From an uncultured Elusimicrobium sp. (GTDB lineage Bacteria > Elusimicrobiota > Elusimicrobia > Elusimicrobiales > Elusimicrobiaceae), in assembly GCA_946061795.1 (NCBI GenBank), contig CAMGSK010000062.1, forward strand, positions 1 to 8,137: a stretch of DNA of 8,137 nt, in the 5' to 3' direction. The notes beneath the pieces were generated by a model. It did no database searches, was not told where the DNA came from, and worked only from the letters and a program-made list of their open reading frames with translations. The first letter of the stretch is position 1; the number at the start of each line of letters is the position of its first letter. Positions 1 to 6,398 of the stretch are shown piece by piece. The position numbers and the translations under genes were made by a program.

Positions 1-22
1 ACGCAAAGCTTGCAAAGGCTAA

Positions 23-187
23 CGGAATAAACCCGAATGTGGCGGCGGAGGCGGTGGTGGCGGCGGTTGCACGTCGTTCTCTTACCGAGCTGTAAATTTT
101 GACGCTATGTCTGATGTCACTTGGTGTACGGTCCGCGGTATAGATTGCGGCGGACACAGAGAAACCACCAGCGTGGATTGCATCTAA
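23..187 (+). CDS. End of an unidentified Gly/Cys-rich coding region (partial, frame uncertain)
   Basis: I do not recognise this gene. Read with codons starting at 23, bases 41-67 encode nine consecutive glycines flanked by Cys (38-40 and 68-70). A polar tail with three more Cys follows (125, 146, 179) and ends ...GIDCGGHRETTSVDCI at TAA 185-187. The stop lies about 22 bases before a strong hairpin, as expected for a gene end. The tail looks like an exported, disulfide-rich C-terminus (inference). The problem is a stop at 20-22 in this same frame, with no ATG, GTG or TTG before 107, so translation must enter from another frame. The frame starting at base 3 is open from the window edge to TAA 93-95 and ends in an Ala/Val-rich stretch over the same tract. 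Either that frame is the real end, or a frameshift, sequencing error or pseudogene joins the two. The protein start lies outside the window. Confidence 0.35.
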   Translation, partial: RNKPECGGGGGGGGGCTSFSYRAVNFDAMSDVTWCTVRGIDCGGHRETTSVDCI

Positions 188-209
188 GAGACGGGTTTTA
201 TGGAAACAT

Positions 210-240
210 CCGCCCCCCGAAACAAAATTTCGGGGGGCGG
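210..240 (+). terminator. Strong GC-rich hairpin, probable terminator of the left-edge gene
   Basis: Arms 210-222 and 228-240 form a perfect 13-bp stem (CCGCCCCCCGAAA with its complement) around the loop CAAAA. It sits just after the stop at 185-187. The sequence beyond it is not T-rich on either strand, so efficient intrinsic termination is inferred from stem strength and position only. Confidence 0.6.
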
Positions 241-286
241 AAGCAATATCTCTTATTGCACGGATTTATTCCTTTGCGCAAAATAT

Positions 287-316
287 CAAACCCCGGGTGG
301 GTAAACCCGGGGTTTG
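287..316 (-). terminator. Hairpin terminator downstream of the SIS-domain gene
   Basis: Arms 287-298 and 305-316 form a 12-bp stem (CAAACCCCGGGT with its complement) around a 6-base loop. On the minus strand it follows the SIS gene stop at 338 by about 20 bases and is followed by ATATTTT, a modest T-run. With the hairpin at 210-240 it separates two convergent transcripts. Confidence 0.65.
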
Positions 317-337
317 TCTTGCGTAAAGACGAAGCGC

Positions 338-1078
338 CTAATCAATATGCTTGATGCGTTTTTTGTATTTGTTGGCCAGGGCCGTGTTGTATTCGTCGTT
401 TCCGGCGGCGTTGCTGCTTTTATAGACGGGAGGAGGCACGCCTTTTTTGGCCAGTATTTCAGCCGCCTGATACAGCACCGCGTGCAAGGCCGCGCATCCG
501 CCTATGGTGGAAATGGGGGCCAGGTCCAAATCGCCCAGTTTCAGGCAGGTTTCGTTTTTGGACGCGCAATTGTCCAGTACGATGTCCGCCGCGTCTTTAA
601 GCAGTTTGCCGCTGGAGTGGCGGCTTTGGCTCTGCGCATGTGCGGAGGCCGCGGTAATGGCGATGACGGTGACGCCTCTTTCTTTGGCATATAAGGCCGC
701 ATCTATGCCGGCGGGATTTCGGCCGGAGTTGGAGACCACGAACAGCACGTCTCCTTTTTGCAGATCGTGGCGTTTAAATACCAGCGGGGCGTAGCCTTCC
801 AGCCGTTCTAAGTCCGTCCCTGCGTGTGCGCCGTGCTGAAACATCAGCCCCGGGTCCAGCACCGCATTGACGGAAGCGAAACAGCCGCTTCGGTGAAAAG
901 GCTCCAACGCCACGCTGCCGCTGTGACCGCAGCCGAAGGTGTGCAGGATTCCTCCTTTTTCCAGACAGTCCGCCACGGCCTGTGCGGCTTGGCGCAGGGC
1001 GGGGGCGTGCTCGGTTTCCATGCGTTCAAGCAAGGAAACGATTTCGTTAAAATACGGAGTTTTAAAGATTTTATTCAT
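338..1078 (-). CDS. SIS-domain phosphosugar-binding protein, UPF0309 type
   Basis: A 246-residue protein of normal length for the UPF0309 group of SIS (sugar isomerase) proteins. Visible SIS signatures are the loop FGCGHSGS at about 48-55 and the phosphate-binding VVSNSGRNP at 114-122. The C-terminal PPPVYKSSNAAGNDEYN segment is typical of this subgroup. The fold binds phosphorylated sugars, and relatives include MurNAc-6-phosphate etherase and phosphosugar isomerases. The substrate here is not known and no sugar transporter or kinase sits beside it. It is expected to be cytoplasmic. The ATG at 1078 is preferred because the residues just after it (YFNEIVSLLERMETEH) resemble the usual N-terminal helix of the group. 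No Shine-Dalgarno precedes it; a -10 element lies only 6 bases upstream. It is divergent from the PLD gene and appears to be a single-gene unit. Family is confident, specific activity is not. Confidence 0.88.
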   Translation of the reverse strand: MNKIFKTPYFNEIVSLLERMETEHAPALRQAAQAVADCLEKGGILHTFGCGHSGSVALEPFHRSGCFASVNAVLDPGLMFQHGAHAGTDLERLEGYAPLVFKRHDLQKGDVLFVVSNSGRNPAGIDAALYAKERGVTVIAITAASAHAQSQSRHSSGKLLKDAADIVLDNCASKNETCLKLGDLDLAPISTIGGCAALHAVLYQAAEILAKKGVPPPVYKSSNAAGNDEYNTALANKYKKRIKHID

Positions 1079-1084
1079 ATTTTT

Positions 1085-1113
1085 ATTATATCATGCCGTA
1101 GGCCGGGTGTTGC
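1085..1113 (-). promoter_or_regulatory. Extended -10 promoter of the SIS gene, leaderless arrangement
   Basis: On the minus strand a perfect TATAAT (1090 to 1085) is preceded by TGA, giving an extended -10 (TGATATAAT). A weak -35 (GCAACA, 1113 to 1108) lies 17 bp upstream. Only six bases (AAAAAT) separate the -10 from the ATG at 1078, so transcription should begin at or next to the start codon. Confidence 0.6.
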
Positions 1114-1116
1114 TTT

Positions 1117-1125
1117 TGCTACAAT
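1117..1125 (+). promoter_or_regulatory. Extended -10 promoter of the PLD gene, leaderless arrangement
   Basis: TGC-TACAAT at 1117-1125 is an extended -10 followed by eight bases and the ATG at 1134. No -35 match lies at the usual distance and no purine-rich ribosome site is present. The predicted start of transcription is within a base or two of the ATG. It lies back to back with the SIS promoter within about 55 bp. Confidence 0.5.
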
Positions 1126-1133
1126 AAGTAAAT

Positions 1134-3149
1134 ATGAATTTACGAAAAATTTTTATTCTGTGTCTTTGCGTCCTTTGTTGTGCGTGTTCGTCTTCTTCTT
1201 TTAAAAAACGCCATGCCATGCGTTCCATAGAGACGCATCAACTGCTTCCGCAGCGTGTTTTCCTCTGGAAAGACAATGTGTATATTCAATACGTCTATGA
1301 CGGGGAAACATTTTATTTTGTGGCTTCTCAGACCCCGGACGAAAAAAAGGGCGCCTCGTATTCTTTGTTAAGGCCCAAACGCGCCTCTTCTTCGGATAAA
1401 TATGCTTCCGCTCTTCCCGTCACTCCGGTGGGCAAAGAATGGGGGGAAGTGGTAAAGGAGACTTTGCTTTCTCTGCTGCCTGAGCGGGCGGGGGAAGGAC
1501 GGGTGGTGTTTATCCGTAATTATGAAACGTTGCTTTACCGCCGCGCCGACGGCACGGCGGATTTGACGGATTTAAGTTCATCTCCTGCGGACGTGCGGAT
1601 TGTGGGACGGGTAAGCGCGCAAGAATTTGACGAAATGTTGTTTACTTCTTTGAAAAATCAAATTTCCCACTCCGGCACTCCCTATACGCGTTTTTTGCTG
1701 AGATTGGACCGCGTGCCGCTGACTCCTTTTATTTATGTGGATACGGAAAAGGGACTGATGACCGCTTTGCAAATGCCGCCTTATTATGAGTTGGAAAAAG
1801 AAATGGGCCGTCTGGGATTTTCCGCCTCGTTTTTGTGGTCTTTTGTGGTGAAAAGTCATTTTGTCGGTGTAATCAAAGCGCCGTTTACTTCCGTGGGGAG
1901 ATTGGCGTCTTTGGCGGGCGGCTCGCTTTATACCGCGCTGCCTCCTTTGTCCGGAGATTTGAAAGAGGTTCCTCCTCTCAACGCTTCCGGTGAAGAAATG
2001 AACCTGGCGGAATTCAACGCTTGGCTGGATAAAAAAGTCTCCCGTCAGAACTATAAAGCGTTTGCCAAATTGCTCATTAACGGAGAGGAGTTTTTCCCTC
2101 ATTTTATTTTGGCTTCCCAGCGCGCCAAACATTCCATTTTTGTGCGCGCATATATTTTTACCACGGATCCCTACGGCATAAAAATAGCCGATTTGCTTAA
2201 AACCCGCGCCGCAGACGGCATAGACGTGCGCGTGCTGACCGACGAACTGAATACGGTGCTCAATTCCGCCAAACAGCCCCAGCTTAACTACGGGCCGGAT
2301 TTCGTCATGCCCAAAAACATCAAAAGCTATTTGCGCAAAAAATCCCGCGCCAAGGCCCGCACGCATTACAACACCTGGGCCACGTTTGACCACACCAAAG
2401 TGTACCTGATTGACCGCGAACTGGCTTATACGGGCGGAATGAACGTGGGCGAAGAATACCGCTATACGTGGCATGATATGATGGTCGCTTTGCGCGGGCC
2501 GGTGGTGGGGCGGCTGGTAAAGAATTTTTACGAAGCGTGGTCCTTTAACGGCTGGGGCGGAGATTTTGCTTTCGCTTACCGCAAGCTGTTCAGCAAAAAA
2601 ATGCGCACGGCCAACCAAGAGGAGCCCGGAATGATAGACGTGCGCCTGATGTACACCAAACCGGCCGCGGCCCAAATTTACCACGCCCAGCTGGAAGCCG
2701 TCAAACGCGCCAAAAAGCGCATTTATATGGAAAACGCTTATTTTTCCGATGACCGGCTGGTGGGAGAACTGATTAAGGCGCGCGGCCGTGGCGTGGACGT
2801 GCGCGTCATTTTACCCGGCGAAAACGACGTGGGCATTATGGACAAAAACAACCAAATTATGGCCAATAAACTCTGGCGCAACGGCGTGCGCGTGTATTTT
2901 TACAAAGGCATGAGCCACGTAAAAGCCGCTTTGTATGACGGGTGGGCGGTGGTAGGGTCCGCCAATTTTGACAAAATGAGTCTTTTCGTCAATCAGGAGA
3001 TGAGCCTGGGTATTTCTGATCCGGCGTTTGTGGCGGAACTGGAAGAGCGGTTGTTTGAAAAGGATTTTGCCGATTCGGATGAAATGCATGCCCCCCGGGA
3101 CGTGGCCTGGACCGCTTTTGTGGTGGACGCGCTGGCCAACCAGCTTTGA
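1134..3149 (+). CDS. Exported phospholipase D / cardiolipin synthase-like protein with extra N-terminal domain
   Basis: A 671-residue protein. Residues 1-21 form an export signal: basic start (NLRK), a Leu/Cys-rich hydrophobic core, then CCACSSSS. Cys18 could be lipidated, but the -3 position is Cys rather than the usual Leu, so plain cleavage is also possible. Residues about 25-300 match no family I know. From about 305 there is a two-part PLD module with both catalytic HxKxxxxD motifs: H420/K422/D427 followed by GGMN, and H595/K597/D602 followed by GSANFD. This arrangement is typical of bacterial cardiolipin synthases and related phosphatidyltransferases, which act on membrane phospholipids; the actual substrate is not shown by sequence. 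At 671 residues it is clearly longer than common cardiolipin synthases, owing to the N-terminal part. It stands alone on this strand, divergent from the SIS gene and convergent with rimO. Confidence 0.88.
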   Translation: MNLRKIFILCLCVLCCACSSSSFKKRHAMRSIETHQLLPQRVFLWKDNVYIQYVYDGETFYFVASQTPDEKKGASYSLLRPKRASSSDKYASALPVTPVGKEWGEVVKETLLSLLPERAGEGRVVFIRNYETLLYRRADGTADLTDLSSSPADVRIVGRVSAQEFDEMLFTSLKNQISHSGTPYTRFLLRLDRVPLTPFIYVDTEKGLMTALQMPPYYELEKEMGRLGFSASFLWSFVVKSHFVGVIKAPFTSVGRLASLAGGSLYTALPPLSGDLKEVPPLNASGEEMNLAEFNAWLDKKVSRQNYKAFAKLLINGEEFFPHFILASQRAKHSIFVRAYIFTTDPYGIKIADLLKTRAADGIDVRVLTDELNTVLNSAKQPQLNYGPDFVMPKNIKSYLRKKSRAKARTHYNTWATFDHTKVYLIDRELAYTGGMNVGEEYRYTWHDMMVALRGPVVGRLVKNFYEAWSFNGWGGDFAFAYRKLFSKKMRTANQEEPGMIDVRLMYTKPAAAQIYHAQLEAVKRAKKRIYMENAYFSDDRLVGELIKARGRGVDVRVILPGENDVGIMDKNNQIMANKLWRNGVRVYFYKGMSHVKAALYDGWAVVGSANFDKMSLFVNQEMSLGISDPAFVAELEERLFEKDFADSDEMHAPRDVAWTAFVVDALANQL

Positions 3150-3181
3150 CATGCGAATTGCGGACTGGTCGTCTCAGTTTA

Positions 3182-3211
3182 GAAATCCCCCGTCTAAAGA
3201 CGGGGGATTTC
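3182..3211. terminator. Bidirectional hairpin terminator between PLD and rimO
   Basis: Arms 3182-3194 and 3199-3211 make a perfect 13-bp stem (GAAATCCCCCGTC with its complement) around TAAA. It lies between two converging genes, 33 bases after the PLD stop and 11 bases beyond the rimO stop, so it probably ends both transcripts. Neither side has a long T-run beyond the TTT contained in the stem. Confidence 0.7.
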
Positions 3212-3222
3212 GGTCAAATAAC

Positions 3223-4512
3223 TTATTTTTCCGGCGGCTGCAGTGTGCGTTTGTATCCTTGGGCGGATACAATGCGGGCTTTGAAAATGCTTCCCGGTTT
3301 GACGGGACGTGTAAATGTCACCTGTCCGTCAATGTCCGGCGCGTCTTTATAAGTGCGCCCGAACGTTTCTCCGTCCGCAATCGCTTCCACTTCCGTTCCC
3401 AAAATTCGTTTGTTGATGCGGTCTATGACGCGGCTTTGCGCTTCTTCCAGCCGCAGGCGGCGTTCTTGTTTGGTTTCCGGCGCAATTTGCTCCGGCAGGC
3501 CGTGCGCGGCGGTGCCTTCTTCCCGGAAATATTCAAATACGCCCAGGTTGTCAAATTCGTATTCGTCCACAAAGCGGAGCAGTTCTTGGAAGTCCGCTTC
3601 CGTCTCTCCCGGAAAGCCCACGATAAAATTGGTGCGCAGGGACACGTCTTTGACGCGTTTTTTAAGCATATTGAGCGTAGCGCGTATTTGCGCTCCGTCG
3701 CAGTGGCGGTTCATTCGTTTGAGCACCGGGTCGGCAATGTGTTGAAGCGGAATGTCCAGATAATGAAAAACGCGCGGCGTGGAAGCTATCAGCTCCGCCA
3801 GTTCTTCGCTCACGCGGTGCGGGTATCCGTACATGATGCGCAGGCGTTTGATGCGGCGGTTGTCCAGCAGTTTTTTCAGCAATTGCGTCAGGCTGGGTTT
3901 GCCGTACAAATCTTGTCCGTAAGAAGTGGTGTCCTGGGCGATGAGGGAAATCTCTTTTACGCCGTTTTGCGCCATCAAATCCGCTTCCCGCAGTATGTCT
4001 TCCATAGGTTTGGAGCGGTAGGGGCCGCGCAGGAACGGAATGGTGCAGTAGGCGCAGCGGTTGTTGCATCCGTCCGCTACTTTTAAATACGCCGTATGAG
4101 GAGCGGTCAGACTCATTTTATATTCCGGCAGGTACAGCGTTTTGGGTAAGGGGGCGAGGAGCAGGCCGCTTTGGTTTAGCGTTTGTTCAATGTTTTCCTG
4201 TCCGGCGATGGAAAAGATCAAATCCGCGTCCGGGAAATCTTGCAAAATTTTTTCCTTATACCTTTCCACCAGACACCCGGTGACCGCCACTCTTTTGACA
4301 AGGCCTTGCTTTTTCAGCTCCAGCGCTTCGCGTATGGCGTTTTGGGCTTCTTCCACGGCCGAGGCGATAAATCCGCACGTATTGATAATCAATACGTCCG
4401 CCCCCTCGGGAGAAAGCAGCAGTTCATGCCCCTTGCCGATCAGGCGGGCGGAAAATTCCTCGCTGTTGGTTAAGTTTTTGGGACATCCCAGGCTGATAAG
4501 AGAAAATTTCAT
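3223..4512 (-). CDS. rimO: Ribosomal protein S12 methylthiotransferase RimO
   Basis: A 429-residue, full-length radical SAM methylthiotransferase. The N-terminal MTTase domain has its three cluster cysteines C10 (SLGCPKN), C46 (NTCGF) and C80 (TGCLVERY). The radical SAM core has CNNRCAYC with C149, C153 and C156. The C-terminus, from about 365, is a TRAM-type domain. The SLGCPKN start and the YFREEGTAA motif favour RimO over the tRNA enzymes MiaB and MtaB. RimO uses two 4Fe-4S clusters and SAM to add a methylthio group to a conserved aspartate of ribosomal protein S12, in the cytoplasm. An AGGA ribosome site lies 5 bases before the ATG. The gene starts 21 bases after the potassium channel gene, so the two are probably co-transcribed; no functional link is obvious. 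Its 3' end faces the PLD gene. Confidence 0.95.
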   Translation of the reverse strand: MKFSLISLGCPKNLTNSEEFSARLIGKGHELLLSPEGADVLIINTCGFIASAVEEAQNAIREALELKKQGLVKRVAVTGCLVERYKEKILQDFPDADLIFSIAGQENIEQTLNQSGLLLAPLPKTLYLPEYKMSLTAPHTAYLKVADGCNNRCAYCTIPFLRGPYRSKPMEDILREADLMAQNGVKEISLIAQDTTSYGQDLYGKPSLTQLLKKLLDNRRIKRLRIMYGYPHRVSEELAELIASTPRVFHYLDIPLQHIADPVLKRMNRHCDGAQIRATLNMLKKRVKDVSLRTNFIVGFPGETEADFQELLRFVDEYEFDNLGVFEYFREEGTAAHGLPEQIAPETKQERRLRLEEAQSRVIDRINKRILGTEVEAIADGETFGRTYKDAPDIDGQVTFTRPVKPGSIFKARIVSAQGYKRTLQPPEK

Positions 4513-4533
4513 AAAGGTCCTTTTTGTTTCGTT

Positions 4534-5916
4534 TTAGACGGCCAAATCGTCGCGTTTGACGTGTTCTTCTTCTTTTTCCAGGTCGTCTTCGTCGCGTTTT
4601 AACAGCGCCATGCCGAACGTGATAACGCCCACGCGTCCCACAATCATGGTGACGATGATAATCAGTTTGCCCAGCACGCTCATTTGTCCGGTCGCTCCGG
4701 TGCTCATGCCTCCCGTGCCCAGCGCGGCCACCGCTTCAAAAAAGATATCCAAAAAAGGCAGTTTTTCCGTCCACGTTAGCAAAAACAGCGTAATAAAGAG
4801 CAAAACGCCGTAAAAAATGAAGGTGGAAGTAGCCATGTACAGCCGGTGCAGCGGGATTTGACGCCCTAAAAACGTAATGTGTTTTCGTCCGAACAAATGG
4901 CTGGATACGGTGGCCATTAAGCAGGTGACGGTGGTGGTCTTCAATCCGCCTCCGGTGCCGGAAGGGGAGCCGCCTATCGTCATTAACGCCATGAGCACCA
5001 GCAGCGAACACGGCGCAAATGACGCAATGGGCACTACGGTAAATCCGGCGGTGGTCATGGCCGCCACGGCCTGAAAGACGGCGGCGGACGGCGCAAGCCC
5101 CGGATTGGTGGCCAAGATAACAAAACTGCCCGCCAGCAGGGCCGTCAGCGTAAACAGAACGATGATTTTGGTGGTATAGGAAATTTCTTTGGTTTTTCCG
5201 CGCAGGCGGTTGAACAAATCCGTCACTACGATAAACCCCATGGCGCCAGAAAGCGACAAAAGGGAAATGACGATATTGATGGTCTTGCTGTCGGCAAAAG
5301 AAGCCATACTGTCTGGGAAGAGGGAAAATCCCGCCGTACAGAAGGCCGAAATGCTGTGGAACGCCCCGTACCATAACGCTTCCACCACGCCGTATCCGTG
5401 GCGGTAGAAATAGTTAAACAAAAACCCGGTTCCCACCAATTCGGCAAATAAAGTAAAGATGATGACCGCACGCAAAAAATCCTGCAGCCGTACGGTGCGG
5501 GGGAGCGCAAATTCCGTATTGAGCACTTCGGTGTGGCGGTGGCGCAAACGCCGGGAGAAGGAGAGATAGATAAATGACGAAAGCGTCATGTATCCGATTC
5601 CTCCCGCCTGAATGAAGAGCAGCACCACCAGTTTGCCCAAAATAGTATAAGATTCGGCAAAGTTTACGCTGGTAAGCCCCGTGGTGGACGCGGCGGACGC
5701 GGCAGTAAAAAGATTGTCTATAAAGCTGATCTGTCCGTTGTCCATAAAAGGCAAAGACAAGACAATCCACCCGACAATCGTATATACTACGATACCCTGC
5801 AGCATGTTCTGGTGGGGGGAAAGATGCAGCACAAACAGCGTATATTTTTTGGCGGTCAGCCTAATAAAATCCCGTACGGCCAAAAACGCCTTTCGCCAGG
5901 AAAAGTTCTCATCCAT
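4534..5916 (-). CDS. ktrB: TrkH/KtrB-family potassium uptake channel subunit
   Basis: A 460-residue multi-pass membrane protein. Four repeated pore regions carry recognisable selectivity-filter segments: STTGL at 77-81, CTAGF at 193-197, TTAGF at 288-292, and a divergent GTGGMST at 400-406. A GGSPSGTGGG motif precedes the last third. This is the Trk/Ktr/HKT potassium transporter fold in the inner membrane. Length and the N-terminal LSPHQ just before the first membrane helix suit KtrB better than the longer TrkH. Such subunits normally need a cytosolic RCK partner (KtrA or TrkA), and none is encoded in this window. The C-terminus is highly charged (DEDDLEKEEEHVKRDD) and probably cytosolic. The ATG at 5916 has no ribosome site but a -10 element 7 bases upstream. 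It is the first gene of a likely operon with rimO. The KtrB versus TrkH assignment is moderately sure. Confidence 0.9.
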   Translation of the reverse strand: MDENFSWRKAFLAVRDFIRLTAKKYTLFVLHLSPHQNMLQGIVVYTIVGWIVLSLPFMDNGQISFIDNLFTAASAASTTGLTSVNFAESYTILGKLVVLLFIQAGGIGYMTLSSFIYLSFSRRLRHRHTEVLNTEFALPRTVRLQDFLRAVIIFTLFAELVGTGFLFNYFYRHGYGVVEALWYGAFHSISAFCTAGFSLFPDSMASFADSKTINIVISLLSLSGAMGFIVVTDLFNRLRGKTKEISYTTKIIVLFTLTALLAGSFVILATNPGLAPSAAVFQAVAAMTTAGFTVVPIASFAPCSLLVLMALMTIGGSPSGTGGGLKTTTVTCLMATVSSHLFGRKHITFLGRQIPLHRLYMATSTFIFYGVLLFITLFLLTWTEKLPFLDIFFEAVAALGTGGMSTGATGQMSVLGKLIIIVTMIVGRVGVITFGMALLKRDEDDLEKEEEHVKRDDLAV

Positions 5917-5923
5917 AGTATAA

Positions 5924-5932
5924 ATTGTATCA
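5924..5932 (-). promoter_or_regulatory. Extended -10 promoter of the potassium channel-rimO operon
   Basis: On the minus strand TGA-TACAAT (5932 to 5924) is an extended -10. Seven bases (TTATACT) separate it from the ATG at 5916, so the mRNA should be leaderless or nearly so. No convincing -35 is seen. The terminator of the OsmC operon ends about 30 bases upstream. Confidence 0.55.
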
Positions 5933-5960
5933 TTTTCCGGCTTGCGTCCGAGCGGTTGGA

Positions 5961-5990
5961 CAAGAAAAAGCCCCGCGGCGGCGGGGCTTT
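5961..5990 (-). terminator. Intrinsic terminator of the OsmC operon
   Basis: Arms 5967-5976 and 5981-5990 form a 10-bp stem (AAAGCCCCGC with its complement) around a 4-base loop. On the minus strand it is followed by a T-run (TTTTTCTTGT, counting the last stem bases). It begins 6 bases beyond the stop codon of the gene ending at 5997, a classic intrinsic terminator. Confidence 0.85.
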
Positions 5991-5996
5991 GAAATG

Positions 5997-6386
5997 TCAG
6001 ATAAGGTTGACAGTGAAGCGAATTTCCGGGTTTAAACTCCTGTGTACCGGGCAGGCGTCCACTGCGGCGCGGTAGAGCTTGCGCAAATCCTGCGGTGTGT
6101 CGTCCGGCAGTTTTATGTCCAGCGTGACGTCGGTCAGGCGGCCGTTTTGAGCGTCAAAGGACGGATGCGCGGTCAGCTTGGCCCCGTCCAGTTTGGCGCC
6201 TTTGCGTTTGGCCACCACGCTCATCATGGTCAATATACACGCACCCAGCGCGCCGCAAAGGACGTCTCCTGGCGTAAAACGCTCGTTTGTTCCGTCGTGT
6301 GCGGTAAAGATGAGGTCTTTGCATTCTTCTTTGCTTACTTCCACCCCGGTTCCCCCGGTGTATTGGCAGTGAATGACGTCTTTCAT
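5997..6386 (-). CDS. OsmC family protein, distal copy
   Basis: A 129-residue OsmC-family protein. The two family cysteines are present: C50 in the helix motif GALGACILTMM and C112 in DACPVHRSL near the C-terminus. In characterised OsmC/Ohr proteins this pair reduces organic or inorganic hydroperoxides through a thiol and disulfide cycle in the cytoplasm; that function is inferred here from the conserved pair. The PVHRSL ending resembles the general OsmC branch rather than classical Ohr, and the length is near normal. The ribosome site AGGGAGAA lies 5 bases before the ATG. The gene begins 12 bases after the stop of a paralogous OsmC gene, which implies one transcript and possibly coupled translation. 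Two further cysteines (C22, C44) are not family-conserved as far as I know. Confidence 0.9.
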   Translation of the reverse strand: MKDVIHCQYTGGTGVEVSKEECKDLIFTAHDGTNERFTPGDVLCGALGACILTMMSVVAKRKGAKLDGAKLTAHPSFDAQNGRLTDVTLDIKLPDDTPQDLRKLYRAAVDACPVHRSLNPEIRFTVNLI

Positions 6387-6398
6387 ACGAATTCTCCC

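Noticed and set aside
41..187. Microcin-like modified peptide (Gly tract followed by Cys and Ser)
   Set aside because: The Gly tract recalls such precursors, but there is no start codon or leader, no modification gene nearby, and the frame is unresolved.
121..354. Open frame of 77 codons on the plus strand
   Set aside because: It passes through both hairpins and has no ribosome site or protein-like composition.
1578..2684. Open frame of 368 codons on the minus strand
   Set aside because: It is antisense to the PLD gene and covers the first HKD motif; its His/Gln/Arg-rich translation resembles no family.
3028..4086. Open frame of 352 codons on the plus strand
   Set aside because: It runs antisense to rimO, whose conserved cysteines and full length are clear, and overlaps the end of the PLD gene and the terminator at 3182-3211. 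Its composition is that of a shadow frame.
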